DNA from: Sulfurospirillum halorespirans DSM 13726
GTDB lineage: Bacteria; Campylobacterota; Campylobacteria; Campylobacterales; Sulfurospirillaceae
Assembly (NCBI RefSeq): GCF_001723605.1
Contig: NZ_CP017111.1
Coordinates: 1,488,001-1,552,000 of the forward strand
Direction: 5' to 3'
Length of the DNA stretch: 64,000 nucleotides
Shown: positions 8,979 through 17,670 of the stretch, piece by piece
Position numbering within the stretch: position 1 is the first letter of the stretch
Layout of the letters: the number at the start of each line of letters is the position of its first letter
Position numbers and translations under genes: made by a program
The notes under the pieces: model-generated
Seen by the model: the letters and a program-made list of their open reading frames with translations, nothing else
Databases searched by the model: none
What the model was told of the DNA's origin: nothing

Positions 8979-10661
8979 ATGAAGTTGGAAAAAAAGATTA
9001 TCCTTTCTATTATGGGAGGTATGCTCTTAGGATTTACGGCATTTCTTAGTATCAACTATTCTATGATGTATGAAACAACCAGTACAGAAATCTATGATAA
9101 ACTTAAAGGTAAATCTGCTGATTTAACACGAGATATTGAAGAATGGTTGGGAGATAAGCAGCGAACAGCTCTTGCTTTGGCTCGGCGTGCACAGAATCTT
9201 CAAGATAGATCACCTGCTAATGTACGAAACTATCTCTACCTCGTCAATCAATCTGCCAATATTGATGCTTCTATGGTTTACTACAAAGGTCAAACCCTCA
9301 TTCATACAGAACCTGACTGGGCACTTACTCCACAAGAGGAAGAAGCCAATATGCCTTATCAAACGATGTTGGCTAATGGTTTTAATCCTACAATCAGTAA
9401 AGTTTTTAAAAGCCCTATTAATAAAATTGATAATATGGTTGCGGCGATTGCTCCTTTTAATGGAGATAGTGTGGCAACGTTGGTTGTTGAGATTAAAGAT
9501 GTGGAAGAAAAAGTTTCTTCGAGTAACTTGGATGGAGGTTTTGCAGCACTTATCGATGTAGACCGAAGACTTCTTGTTGATCCAAATCCTAATTTTATCG
9601 GTAAGAAAATTTCTGAATTTAATCCAGAACTTGGCTGGATGGAAGAAAAAATATTTGCACTAAAGTCAGGATATATTGAATACCTTGTAAAGGGGAAAGT
9701 TTATTTGGCTTTTTTTGATACGATTGAATCTACAGGATGGAAAGTGGTACTCACGTTAAAAAAAGAAACTGCTTTTGCAAATTTGACGGTGCAAACAAAG
9801 AAGTTGATCTTGATTAGTGTAATCTTTTTTATTCTAGGTGCTATATTTATTGTTATCATTAATATTTTACATGAATATTGGAGACGCGAAATTGAGCTGA
9901 AACGAGATGAATATGAGTTTATTTTAGCACATCGTTCTCGCATCAGTGAGATAGGTGAACTCATCTCTGGGATTAATCATCAATTGCATCAACCTTTGAA
10001 TTCTTTAAGTCTTTTATCCTCTTCAATGCTTTCCAAATCAAAAAATAAAACACTGACTTCTGAAGTTTTAGAAGAGAACCTTATCATGTCTCAAAAAGCT
10101 ATTGCGCTTATGTCTACGACTATTGGGATGTTTCGAAACTTTTATAGGTTTGATGGAAATGCCACTACTTTTTGCTTAAAACAGTGTATAGACGGGGTTT
10201 TACAAGTTCTTTATATTGATTTTTCTCGTCACAATATCAGTGTTGAGATTGACTGTGATAGATGTGACATGTTAAACATTACTTCTGTAGATAACTTCAT
10301 TCAACAAGTATTACTGGTTCTGCTTCAAAATGCAAAAGAAGCATTACTGATGACGAATGACAGAATAGATAATAAAATACAAATCCATGTTTCTCTTGAT
10401 GGTGAATTAGTCAACGTTGATATTGCAGATTGGGGAGAGGGAATTAGTAAAGCGATTGAAGAAAAACTTTTTGACAATATTAAAAGTTCTAAAAAAACTT
10501 TAGGCAGTGGTATTGGGCTTTATTTTGCAAGAAAATTAGCCAGAGAAAAACTCAAAGGTGATCTTGTATTGGTGCAATCTTCAATGCCAACAATATTTAG
10601 ATTTTCTTTTAAAAATTATTTATCTCCAAAGGAGCAAAACGATGCATCTGCAAACGCTTAA
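8979..10661 (+). CDS. Membrane sensor histidine kinase with dCache domain
   Basis: A 560-residue kinase. It has an N-terminal helix (IILSIMGGMLLGFTAFLSI), a periplasmic dCache-like sensor (about 35-275), a second helix (ILISVIFFILGAIFIVIINI) and a cytoplasmic kinase core. The phosphoacceptor histidine is in ISGINHQLHQPLNSL. The ATPase boxes are QNAKEALL (N), ADWGEGISK (G1) and GSGIGLYFARKL (G2). The sensor closely matches the broken chemoreceptor at 4809-7605 (shared IDASMVYYKG and EEEANMPYQ). It overlaps the regulator gene by 20 bp. It probably controls the adjacent fumarate-reductase-like operon; the ligand is unknown. Confidence 0.88.
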   Translation: MKLEKKIILSIMGGMLLGFTAFLSINYSMMYETTSTEIYDKLKGKSADLTRDIEEWLGDKQRTALALARRAQNLQDRSPANVRNYLYLVNQSANIDASMVYYKGQTLIHTEPDWALTPQEEEANMPYQTMLANGFNPTISKVFKSPINKIDNMVAAIAPFNGDSVATLVVEIKDVEEKVSSSNLDGGFAALIDVDRRLLVDPNPNFIGKKISEFNPELGWMEEKIFALKSGYIEYLVKGKVYLAFFDTIESTGWKVVLTLKKETAFANLTVQTKKLILISVIFFILGAIFIVIINILHEYWRREIELKRDEYEFILAHRSRISEIGELISGINHQLHQPLNSLSLLSSSMLSKSKNKTLTSEVLEENLIMSQKAIALMSTTIGMFRNFYRFDGNATTFCLKQCIDGVLQVLYIDFSRHNISVEIDCDRCDMLNITSVDNFIQQVLLVLLQNAKEALLMTNDRIDNKIQIHVSLDGELVNVDIADWGEGISKAIEEKLFDNIKSSKKTLGSGIGLYFARKLAREKLKGDLVLVQSSMPTIFRFSFKNYLSPKEQNDASANA

Positions 10662-11331
10662 TTTACTTAATGATATCTGTGTACTTATAGTCGAAGATGA
10701 TGAGATTGCAAGAACGACGATTAAACAAGATATTAAGCCCTATTGCAAAGCTTGCTATGAAGCGGCAGATGGACTAAGTGGATTGCAAAGTTTTAAAGAA
10801 CATCATATTGATGTTATTATCACGGATATTCATATGCCTGGTATTAATGGACTGGATATGATTAAAGAGATATTAAAACTCAAATCCGAACAATTGTTTA
10901 TCGTTATGACTTCTTATGATAATGATAAAAACTTGATTGAGAGTATGAAAGAGGGAGCGTGTAGTTTTTTGCGTAAGCCTTTAGATATAGAAGAGTTACA
11001 AACAGCTCTTATAATGAGTTTAGGAAGAATCAAATATACGACAAAAATTCTTAGTGAAAGTGTTTATATTGATTACCAAAAAGAGATTATATATATAGAT
11101 AATCAACCTGTTTTTCTCTCACATACAAGCAATAAAATATTTTGGTTATTGTCTTACAATATAGGTCGTTTGGTTTCTTATAATATGATAGAAGATTACA
11201 TTTACGATGGCGAATCTGTTAATAAAAATATCTTACACAATGCTATCCTGAGAATTAAAAAACAACTTCACTCTATTGATATTGAAAACATCCCAAGTGA
11301 AGGATATATTTTAAAAGTTAAAACATTGTAA
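10642..11331 (+). CDS. OmpR-family response regulator
   Basis: A 229-residue regulator starting at 10642 (MHLQTLNLL). The start was chosen because AAAGGAG lies 7 bp upstream and because it removes a non-homologous lead-in. The receiver domain shows the acidic pair in VEDDEIART, the phosphoacceptor Asp in IITDIHMPGINGLDM, Thr/Ser in VMTSYD and Lys in LRKPLD. The C-terminal half is a winged helix ending in IPSEGYILKV, typical of OmpR/PhoB DNA-binding domains. It is translationally coupled to the kinase gene. The cytochrome and flavoprotein genes that follow are its most likely targets. Confidence 0.88.
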   Translation: MHLQTLNLLNDICVLIVEDDEIARTTIKQDIKPYCKACYEAADGLSGLQSFKEHHIDVIITDIHMPGINGLDMIKEILKLKSEQLFIVMTSYDNDKNLIESMKEGACSFLRKPLDIEELQTALIMSLGRIKYTTKILSESVYIDYQKEIIYIDNQPVFLSHTSNKIFWLLSYNIGRLVSYNMIEDYIYDGESVNKNILHNAILRIKKQLHSIDIENIPSEGYILKVKTL

Positions 11332-11590
11332 TTAGTTTTAGCGAGTCAAATTAACTATCAAAAAATTTATTTCTGAAGCAAATGATTAAATGTACAGGAC
11401 AGAATAGTGTTTTTGTTTGTGTACAAGGATATTTTATAAAGTAAAACTACTTCATTACATGGTTTACATGTAAGCATTTTCTATCTTCAACACCTCCTTT
11501 AATTTTAAGTTTTTTTTAATTTTCAGATGAGTTCTCTGATAGTGTATTGCTTTATACTTAAACTTAGAAATTAAAAAGAAAGGTTGTAAC

Positions 11591-12055
11591 GTGAAAAGAG
11601 TTTTTCCAATACTTGGCATCTTTCTTTTTTCCATTGTGTTACTGTGTATCTCTGTACAGGCTGTTGACAATGCTATGTCACCTACTACTACAGCCAAAGA
11701 GGCTACACCTGTGATAGAAGTAAGCAAGGAATTAAGAGACCAATACCCAATCAAATCGCACCATGCGAAGTTATCCATAGATTGTATTCACTGTCATGAT
11801 GACCAAGGACGTGTTCCTGCTAAATTTGAATACATTGGGGATAAAGGGTGTCTTAGCTGTCATGGAAGTAAAGAAAAAATGGCCAAACGAACAGGATTTA
11901 TGGATATGTTCCATACCAATCCTCATAATTCCTATCATGATGGCCCAACATTATCATGTGATGAGTGTCATAAAGAACATGAACCTTCACAAAATAGATG
12001 TATGGAGTGTCACGAAAAAGAGGTTCCTAATTGGATGAAGAAGGTAATGCCATGA
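11591..12055 (+). CDS. fccB: Periplasmic tetraheme cytochrome c (FccB-like)
   Basis: A 154-residue protein with an N-terminal signal sequence (VFPILGIFLFSIVLLCISVQA) and four CxxCH heme sites: CIHCH, CLSCH, CDECH and CMECH. The start codon is GTG, preceded by AAAGGTTG. The extra histidines around the sites fit bis-His ligation, as in cytochromes that feed periplasmic flavoprotein reductases (Shewanella FccA heme domain, Wolinella FccB). It would carry electrons from the membrane quinol dehydrogenase encoded next, which it overlaps by an ATGA, to the Tat-exported flavoprotein encoded downstream. The name follows the Wolinella fccABC precedent and is functional inference. Confidence 0.8.
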   Translation: MKRVFPILGIFLFSIVLLCISVQAVDNAMSPTTTAKEATPVIEVSKELRDQYPIKSHHAKLSIDCIHCHDDQGRVPAKFEYIGDKGCLSCHGSKEKMAKRTGFMDMFHTNPHNSYHDGPTLSCDECHKEHEPSQNRCMECHEKEVPNWMKKVMP

Positions 12056-12690
12056 TAAAAAATATTTTTACGTCTATTAAAAAGAAAATTCCACTTCTTT
12101 TAGTTGTAGGAATTGTTGTAGGCTTTATCGTTTCTTATACATCCTATGAAGCAATATCAAGAACAGGAACGCCTCAGTTTTGTGTTGTTTGTCATGAAAT
12201 GGCGCCGATGAGAGCATCATATGATAACGATGTTCATGGTGGCAACGGTAAAACAGGCATAAGAGTCAATTGTGTTGATTGCCATCTTCCTCATAATAAT
12301 CTTGTCAATTATGTTTTTACAAAAGCAAAAAATGGAATGTCTGAAGTAGGTACTCATTTTTTTGGAAATCCAGATGCTATAGACTGGCAACAAAAGAGAG
12401 AAGAGCGAGCTAAATTTGTTTATGATGATGGATGTATTAAGTGTCATAGCAATTATGCAACAAATGAAAAAATAAGTCCAAAAGCTCGACAAATGCATGA
12501 GCATTATAATGGACTTCTTGGTACAAATAAAGAATTGGGTTGTGCAAGTTGTCATGCAGAGATAGGACATAACGGACTTAATAATATGTTAAATATTTAT
12601 AAGCCAGAACACGCTCTTTATGAAAAAGGCTCTGCAAAAGAAAAAATTAAAATAAATGAAAAATTATACGGAAAAGGAAGTTCTAATTAA
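12052..12690 (+). CDS. fccC: NapC/NirT/NrfH-type membrane tetraheme quinol dehydrogenase (FccC-like)
   Basis: A 212-residue protein starting at 12052 (MIKNIFTSIKKK), where ATGA couples it to the preceding cytochrome gene. One membrane anchor (IPLLLVVGIVVGFIVSY) is followed by four CxxCH sites: CVVCH, CVDCH, CIKCH and CASCH. The first has the CVVCHEMAPMRASY context of the NrfH/NapC family, which oxidises menaquinol and passes electrons to periplasmic reductases. With the soluble cytochrome and the flavoprotein it makes a complete menaquinol-to-acceptor chain in the periplasm. Confidence 0.85.
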   Translation: MIKNIFTSIKKKIPLLLVVGIVVGFIVSYTSYEAISRTGTPQFCVVCHEMAPMRASYDNDVHGGNGKTGIRVNCVDCHLPHNNLVNYVFTKAKNGMSEVGTHFFGNPDAIDWQQKREERAKFVYDDGCIKCHSNYATNEKISPKARQMHEHYNGLLGTNKELGCASCHAEIGHNGLNNMLNIYKPEHALYEKGSAKEKIKINEKLYGKGSSN

Positions 12691-12781
12691 CAAAGTATCC
12701 CCTAAAACAAAAATAAAAAACAGAACAGAATAAGGTGCTCGCAAGAGTCAATACATACGAAAAATCAAAAAAGGAAAAAAG

Positions 12782-14491
12782 ATGACAAATCAATCAAGAC
12801 GAAATTTTTTTAAGACCAGTGCAATTGGTACAGGAGTTGTGGCATTAGGTGCAACAGGAATTGGTTCAAGTTTGAGTGCTGCAGAAAAAGGTCCAGATTT
12901 AGATAAAGCAGCTGCGCAACCTTTTATCACTGAAAGAGGAATTGCTCCTTCAAAAAATCCTGCATATCCAAATACTTTACCAAAAGTTGATGCAAGCCAA
13001 GTTAAAGAGACTGTTGAAGCTGATATTATCGTCATTGGAGCTGGTTTTGCAGGTATGTGTGCAGCTATTTCTGCTGTAGAAGTTGGTGCAAAAGTAATTG
13101 TGTTGGAAAAATATAAAAGACCAGGTGCCCGTGGTGGCCATATTACTGCATTTGGTTCAGATTTTCAAGATAAACACGGAATCACTAAAGATATTCATCC
13201 AAGACAAATCGCGAAAGAACTTGAACGATGGGGACAAGGACGTGTTGATGAAGACTTACTAAGACTCTTTATTGAAAAAAGTGGCGCATGTATGGATTGG
13301 CTCGATAACACATTGAAAACAAAAGGCTTTCAAAATGGTCAATGGTTTGAAGGTTGTAAAGATCCATTCTATTATGAACACCCAGTAACACATATGTTTA
13401 GAGATAAAAATGGCGTACCTGGTAACGCACCTGTGGTTGATGCTCTTGTTGAAATTGCAAAAGAGAAAGGCGTAGATGTAGTTTTTGAAGCGAGAGCACT
13501 TAAACTTGTTAAAGATGGTAATAAAGTTACAGCAGTTATTGCTAAAACCAAAAAAGGTTATGTTCAATATGCAGCTAAAAAAGCTGTTATTATAGCATCA
13601 GGCGATTATGCTTCAAATCATGATATGGTTTCTTACTACTCTCAAACATCATCACTTGCAGATGCTCAAATTTATTTTCCAAGTAAATCCAATACCGGTG
13701 ATGGTCATATGATTGCTATGGATATTGGTGGTGCTATGCAAAGAGATGCAAACCATGCTGCAGTTATTCACTTAGAAGCAGGTGCAAAAAGTTATAACTT
13801 TTTACATGTAAACGCATATGGTAAACGTTTTAAAAATGAAGATATCAATACACAATCAATGAGTTGTGGTAAATTGTATCAAAAAGATGGCATTGCTTGG
13901 TCTGTTTATGATGCAAACGGTCTTAGCTATGCAGAAGAGATGATGAAGAAAAAAATTGGTGGTGGTTTATTCTTTGGCCAACAAGATAAAATTGTAGGCG
14001 TTAAAGAATGGAGCATGGACGATGAAAAACATATGCTTGAAAAACATATTTCTGAGGGAAAAGTTGTTGTTGCTAACACTCTCGAAGAACTTGCAGATAA
14101 AATGGGTGTTCCAAGAGCAGAATTTGTTAAAACTGTTAAAAGATACAATGAAATTGTCAAGGTTAAGAATGATACAGATTTTGGTAAAAGATCTGAATGT
14201 CTTTATCCTGTTGAAAAGGCACCTTTTTATGCTGGTAAGCTTTTGGCAACATTACTTACAATGTGTGGCGGTCTTAGTACGGATGATAGAATGCTTGTTC
14301 TTGATAAAGATGATAAAGCATTTGATAACCTCTATGTTGCTGGTGCTGCACAAGGTAACTTCTTTGCAGGCGATTACCCAACAATCTGTCCAGGTATTGG
14401 TCATGGACGTTGTATGACATTCGGACGCCTTACTGGTCTAGTTGCTGCAGGTAAGAGTGTTAATGATGTTAAAACAAAAATGACACTATAA
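12782..14491 (+). CDS. fccA: Tat-exported FAD flavoprotein reductase (fumarate reductase/urocanate reductase family)
   Basis: A 569-residue flavoprotein with a Tat signal (QSRRNFFKTSAIG) and a cleavage region near LSAAEK. The FAD-binding GxGxxG is in DIIVIGAGFAGMCAA. A conserved RGGHITAFGSDF stretch follows. The C-terminal flavin contacts are at NLYVAGAAQGNFFAG and HGRCMTFGRLTGLVAAG. It lacks its own heme domain, so it needs the two cytochromes encoded upstream. Family members reduce the double bond of fumarate, methacrylate or urocanate. The substrate cannot be told from the sequence. A clear AAGGAAAAAAG ribosome site precedes the start. Confidence 0.85.
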   Translation: MTNQSRRNFFKTSAIGTGVVALGATGIGSSLSAAEKGPDLDKAAAQPFITERGIAPSKNPAYPNTLPKVDASQVKETVEADIIVIGAGFAGMCAAISAVEVGAKVIVLEKYKRPGARGGHITAFGSDFQDKHGITKDIHPRQIAKELERWGQGRVDEDLLRLFIEKSGACMDWLDNTLKTKGFQNGQWFEGCKDPFYYEHPVTHMFRDKNGVPGNAPVVDALVEIAKEKGVDVVFEARALKLVKDGNKVTAVIAKTKKGYVQYAAKKAVIIASGDYASNHDMVSYYSQTSSLADAQIYFPSKSNTGDGHMIAMDIGGAMQRDANHAAVIHLEAGAKSYNFLHVNAYGKRFKNEDINTQSMSCGKLYQKDGIAWSVYDANGLSYAEEMMKKKIGGGLFFGQQDKIVGVKEWSMDDEKHMLEKHISEGKVVVANTLEELADKMGVPRAEFVKTVKRYNEIVKVKNDTDFGKRSECLYPVEKAPFYAGKLLATLLTMCGGLSTDDRMLVLDKDDKAFDNLYVAGAAQGNFFAGDYPTICPGIGHGRCMTFGRLTGLVAAGKSVNDVKTKMTL

Positions 14492-14507
14492 GTTACATTT
14501 TTGAGAT

Positions 14508-14572
14508 AGGTCTGCTTGTAATAAGCAGACCTTGTATGTACCCTTGCGAGGTTATATACAAGGTCTTTTATC
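14508..14572 (+). terminator. Overlapping hairpins after fccA, before ribA
   Basis: Hairpin one pairs AGGTCTGCTT (14508-14517) with AAGCAGACCT (14523-14532). Hairpin two pairs AGACCTTGTAT (14527-14537) with ATACAAGGTCT (14556-14566) and runs into TTTATCTTAT. They share AGACCT (14527-14532), so only one can form at a time. The second looks like a terminator and the first like an anti-terminator, an attenuator-style arrangement ahead of ribA. It could equally be a plain double terminator of the flavoprotein operon. Confidence 0.6.
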
Positions 14573-14619
14573 TTATATCTCTACATAGCAATAGATAAAA
14601 CGTTATTAAAGGATATGGA

Positions 14620-15183
14620 ATGAACATTAAAATCTCAAATATTGCTAATCTTCCATCCAAATTTGGAAATTTAAAAATCCAATCTTTTCAAGAAGGTATT
14701 AAAGAGCATTTAGTGATTTTCAAAGAACCTCTTGGGCAGATTCCATTGGTTAGAATTCATAGTGAATGTTTAACAGGGGATGCACTTGGCTCTTTAAAAT
14801 GCGATTGTGGTGAACAGCTTGAGTTTGCATTGCAGAATATCTCATCACTTGGTGGAATGATCATTTACTTACGTCAAGAAGGACGCAATATTGGTTTGTT
14901 TAATAAAGTAAATGCCTATGCGCTACAAGATCAAGGGTTCGATACTATTGAAGCAAATCATCAGTTGGGTTTTAAAAGTGATGAACGTAGTTATGAAGTG
15001 GTAGAAACTATTTTAGAGCATTTTAAAATTGATAAAATTCGTTTGCTTACGAATAACCCTAAAAAAATGAGTTGTTTAAAAAACATTATGATTATTGAAA
15101 GATGGCCAATTATTATACCTTCAAATAATCATAACGTTGATTATTTGAAAACTAAAAAAGAAATGATGGGTCATTTACTTTAA
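14620..15183 (+). CDS. ribA: GTP cyclohydrolase II
   Basis: A 187-residue enzyme for the first step of riboflavin synthesis (GTP to diaminohydroxyribosylaminopyrimidinone phosphate). The zinc cysteines are in CLTGDALGSLKCDCGEQ, and the catalytic region is YLRQEGRNIGL. TNNPKKM near the C-terminus is also standard. AAAGGATATGG precedes the start. It is monofunctional and of normal length. It lies 9 bp before ribB, and the two are clearly cotranscribed. The location next to a flavoprotein and the dehalogenase genes suggests a supply of flavin for this region, but that is inference. Confidence 0.93.
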   Translation: MNIKISNIANLPSKFGNLKIQSFQEGIKEHLVIFKEPLGQIPLVRIHSECLTGDALGSLKCDCGEQLEFALQNISSLGGMIIYLRQEGRNIGLFNKVNAYALQDQGFDTIEANHQLGFKSDERSYEVVETILEHFKIDKIRLLTNNPKKMSCLKNIMIIERWPIIIPSNNHNVDYLKTKKEMMGHLL

Positions 15184-15192
15184 AGGAAAAAC

Positions 15193-16263
15193 ATGAATGC
15201 AATATTAAGCGATCAAAAAACATTCCAGGCTATTATCCGCGTTAATCAAGCGATTGAGGATATTAGACAAGGCAAGATGGTTGTTATGGTAGATGATGAA
15301 GATAGAGAAAATGAAGGTGATTTAGTTTATGCTGCTTCTTTTTCTACACCACAAAAAGTTAATTTTATGGCAAGTCATGCAAAAGGGCTTATCTGTGTTG
15401 CTATTTCAAAAAAGATAGCAAATAGATTGCAATTAGAGCCTATGGTCAAAAAAAATGATTCATCATATGAAACCGCTTTTACAATTACAGTCGATGCAAG
15501 AACAGCAGCAACGGGTATATCTGCAGGTGAGCGTGATATGACCATAAAAATTTTAGCAGATGGTGGATCGCATGAATCAGAACTCGTTCGTCCCGGCCAT
15601 ATTTTTCCATTGATTGCTAAAGAGGGTGGTGCATTAGTAAGAATAGGTCATACTGAGGGTTCTGTAGATTTATGTCGTTTAGCAGGACAGGGTGACTCTG
15701 CCGTTATTTGTGAAATCATGAAAGAAGATGGAACAATGGCTAGACGTCCTGATCTGGATATCTTTTGTGCGAAGCATGAATTAAATATTGTCTATATTTC
15801 TGATATTGTAGAGTATCGCATGATGAATGAATCACTTATTCGTGTTATTGCCGAATCAACAACGCAATTTTTAGGCAAAGATGCCAGACGTTATGACTTT
15901 GTGGATCATAATGATAACCATCATATAGCCTATGCGTTTGGAAATATTAAAAATAGATCAGCAGTAAAATTTCATAGTATTATGCCTGATAATGAACTTT
16001 TAGCTGATACAAAAAAATATAATAGCTTAATTCAAGCCATACACTATCTGCAAAAAAGTGGTGGAGTATTGATTTTTATGGATAATGGAACACAAGATAT
16101 GTCTAAAATTCGTGAATACGGTATAGGTGCGCAAATAATTAAACATCTAGGTATAGAAAATATAGAACTTTTAAGTGATAGTAAGAATAAAGAGTTTGTT
16201 GGCATTAGTGGGTTTGGCCTTAGCGTCATTAAAAGTACGAATGTTAATGAAACTGTTGCTTAA
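15193..16263 (+). CDS. ribB: 3,4-Dihydroxy-2-butanone-4-phosphate synthase with degenerate GTP cyclohydrolase-like tail
   Basis: A 356-residue protein. Residues about 15-215 form the RibB domain that converts ribulose 5-phosphate to dihydroxybutanone phosphate; the acidic motif is VDDEDRENEGDLV, with HTEGSVDLCRLAG later. The C-terminal 140 residues resemble GTP cyclohydrolase II but lack the zinc cysteines and the RQEGR motif, so that activity must come from the separate ribA upstream. This domain layout is common in Campylobacterota. AAAGGAAAAAC precedes the start. Confidence 0.92.
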   Translation: MNAILSDQKTFQAIIRVNQAIEDIRQGKMVVMVDDEDRENEGDLVYAASFSTPQKVNFMASHAKGLICVAISKKIANRLQLEPMVKKNDSSYETAFTITVDARTAATGISAGERDMTIKILADGGSHESELVRPGHIFPLIAKEGGALVRIGHTEGSVDLCRLAGQGDSAVICEIMKEDGTMARRPDLDIFCAKHELNIVYISDIVEYRMMNESLIRVIAESTTQFLGKDARRYDFVDHNDNHHIAYAFGNIKNRSAVKFHSIMPDNELLADTKKYNSLIQAIHYLQKSGGVLIFMDNGTQDMSKIREYGIGAQIIKHLGIENIELLSDSKNKEFVGISGFGLSVIKSTNVNETVA

Positions 16264-16284
16264 AATAACAAGTATTTATTGTCA

Positions 16285-16410
16285 ATGAAAATAAAGAGTA
16301 AAAAAGGTATCAGTGTAATGGGTTTCTATCTTGTAGCGTATGGTTTAAGTTGTGTTGTGTTGGGAATGATGATTGGCACATGCATTCAATTCTCTAAAAT
16401 TAATAAATGA
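16285..16410 (+). CDS. Possible small membrane protein, 41 aa
   Basis: A 41-codon frame in the 208-bp gap between ribB and ribH encodes a Lys-rich N-terminus and one hydrophobic helix (VMGFYLVAYGLSCVVLGMMI). There is no convincing ribosome site before the ATG. It could be a real small protein coupled to the riboflavin genes or just a chance frame in an AT-rich spacer. Confidence 0.3.
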   Translation: MKIKSKKGISVMGFYLVAYGLSCVVLGMMIGTCIQFSKINK

Positions 16411-16471
16411 GTCTGCAATGGATTATATCAGTATATCCATTTTGTTAAAATGTATGATATGAAGGATAATA

Positions 16472-16942
16472 ATGAATATTGTAGAAGGTAAATTGTCCCT
16501 AAATGGTGACGAAAAAGTTGCTATTATTAATGCACGCTTTAACCATATCATCACAGATCGTTTGGTAGAAGGAGCGCGGGATGCCTATTTGAGACATGGT
16601 GGCAAAGATGAAAATTTAGATCTTGTTTTGGTACCGGGTGCATTTGAAATTCCAATGGCACTTAATCGTCTTTTGGCTTGTAGTAAATACGATGCAGTAT
16701 GTTGTTTAGGTGCAGTAATACGTGGTTCAACGCCACATTTTGACTATGTGTCTGCAGAAGTGACCAAAGGTGTGGCCAATGTAGCACTTCAATTTGCTAA
16801 ACCAGTCGCTTTTGGTGTCCTGACAGTGGATAGCATTGAACAAGCAATTGAACGAGCAGGTAGTAAAGCAGGTAATAAAGGTTTTGAAGCAATGGTTACT
16901 GTCATTGAACTATTAAGTCTATACTCTGCATTAAAGAATTAA
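16472..16942 (+). CDS. ribH: 6,7-Dimethyl-8-ribityllumazine synthase
   Basis: A 156-residue lumazine synthase. The family blocks are all visible: [65 protein letters not shown] and the end [12 protein letters not shown]. The catalytic His lies in TPHFDYV. It condenses the products of the RibA and RibB branches. The ribosome site is AAGGATAAT. ribD and ribE, needed for the remaining steps, are not in the window. Confidence 0.95.
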   Translation: MNIVEGKLSLNGDEKVAIINARFNHIITDRLVEGARDAYLRHGGKDENLDLVLVPGAFEIPMALNRLLACSKYDAVCCLGAVIRGSTPHFDYVSAEVTKGVANVALQFAKPVAFGVLTVDSIEQAIERAGSKAGNKGFEAMVTVIELLSLYSALKN

Positions 16943-17063
16943 GAAAAAGTTATAGATGTAGATATTGATAGAATTGATGGTGTTTTTTTGAGCATCGAGA
17001 TAGATAGAAATACTACTGAATATTATTTAATGATTAAAGAATTAGTAGAAAAATTATTATTAT

Positions 17064-17092
17064 CTACAAACAACCTATAATTATTTTCTATA
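17064..17092 (+). promoter_or_regulatory. Probable PCE response-regulator site upstream of the AhpD-like gene
   Basis: CTACA (17064-17068) and CTATA (17075-17079) lie 11 bp apart, with another CTATA at 17088-17092. The pattern matches the 11-bp repeats before pceA and other dehalogenase-region genes. The gene start is 45 bp downstream of the last box, so the site would lie close to the promoter. One box deviates from CTATW. Confidence 0.5.
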
Positions 17093-17136
17093 CTTACATT
17101 TATAATAATTAAATATTTTAAAAATAAGGATAGAAT

Positions 17137-17670
17137 ATGGCACACATAGCACTTTGCGTCTATGAAAATATGAGTGATTCTGTTAAAAAACATGCGGATA
17201 AGAAATTGGAAAAAACGGGTAGCTTGGGTGAGATATTTCAGCTACTTGCATTAAATGAAGACGTTTATTTTGCTACAGATACTATGGTTTCCAAGTTTCT
17301 CTTGAAAGAAACATTACTCCCTTATGTCACCAAACAAAGAATTGCAATATTAGTATCATTGGATAATGGGTGTAAAATGTGTGCAGGTGTACACAAGCAA
17401 CTTGCACGGGCTTTAGGTGTGAGTGAGGTTGAAATTGAAGAAATAGCATTAGGTATTGATGCCCTAAGTTGTAGTGAAGCTGAAAAAAGGTTACTTCATT
17501 TTTGTATTCGTGCCTCAAAAAAAGATAACTATAAAATCATGAAAGAAGATATAGAAGTTATCAAGGCGTTTGGATACAGTGAAAAAGAGATCTTTGAAGC
17601 GGTTTGTATTGTTGGATATTTTAATTATATCAATACCTTATCTAATACATTTGGTCTTGGAAGCGAATAA
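17137..17670 (+). CDS. AhpD/carboxymuconolactone decarboxylase-like protein
   Basis: A 177-residue helical protein with the AhpD signature CKMCAGVHKQLARALG: a redox-active CxxC followed by His three residues later. The helix context LPYVTKQRIAILVSLDNGC also fits. Family members act as thiol-disulfide or peroxidase partners. No partner peroxidase is near. It sits directly before pceA on the same strand but has its own promoter-type repeats and is separated by about 360 bp. This suggests a co-regulated helper, perhaps protecting thiols or iron-sulfur centres during dehalogenation. Confidence 0.75.
   Translation: MAHIALCVYENMSDSVKKHADKKLEKTGSLGEIFQLLALNEDVYFATDTMVSKFLLKETLLPYVTKQRIAILVSLDNGCKMCAGVHKQLARALGVSEVEIEEIALGIDALSCSEAEKRLLHFCIRASKKDNYKIMKEDIEVIKAFGYSEKEIFEAVCIVGYFNYINTLSNTFGLGSE

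Noticed and set aside
14492..14619. FMN riboswitch before ribA
   Set aside because: The conserved RFN sequence blocks are absent; only the two overlapping hairpins are seen.
16943..17080. Open frame of 45 codons directly after the ribH stop in the same frame
   Set aside because: It has no start codon of its own and no recognisable domain; regulator boxes overlap its end. It is probably a chance frame or an old fragment.
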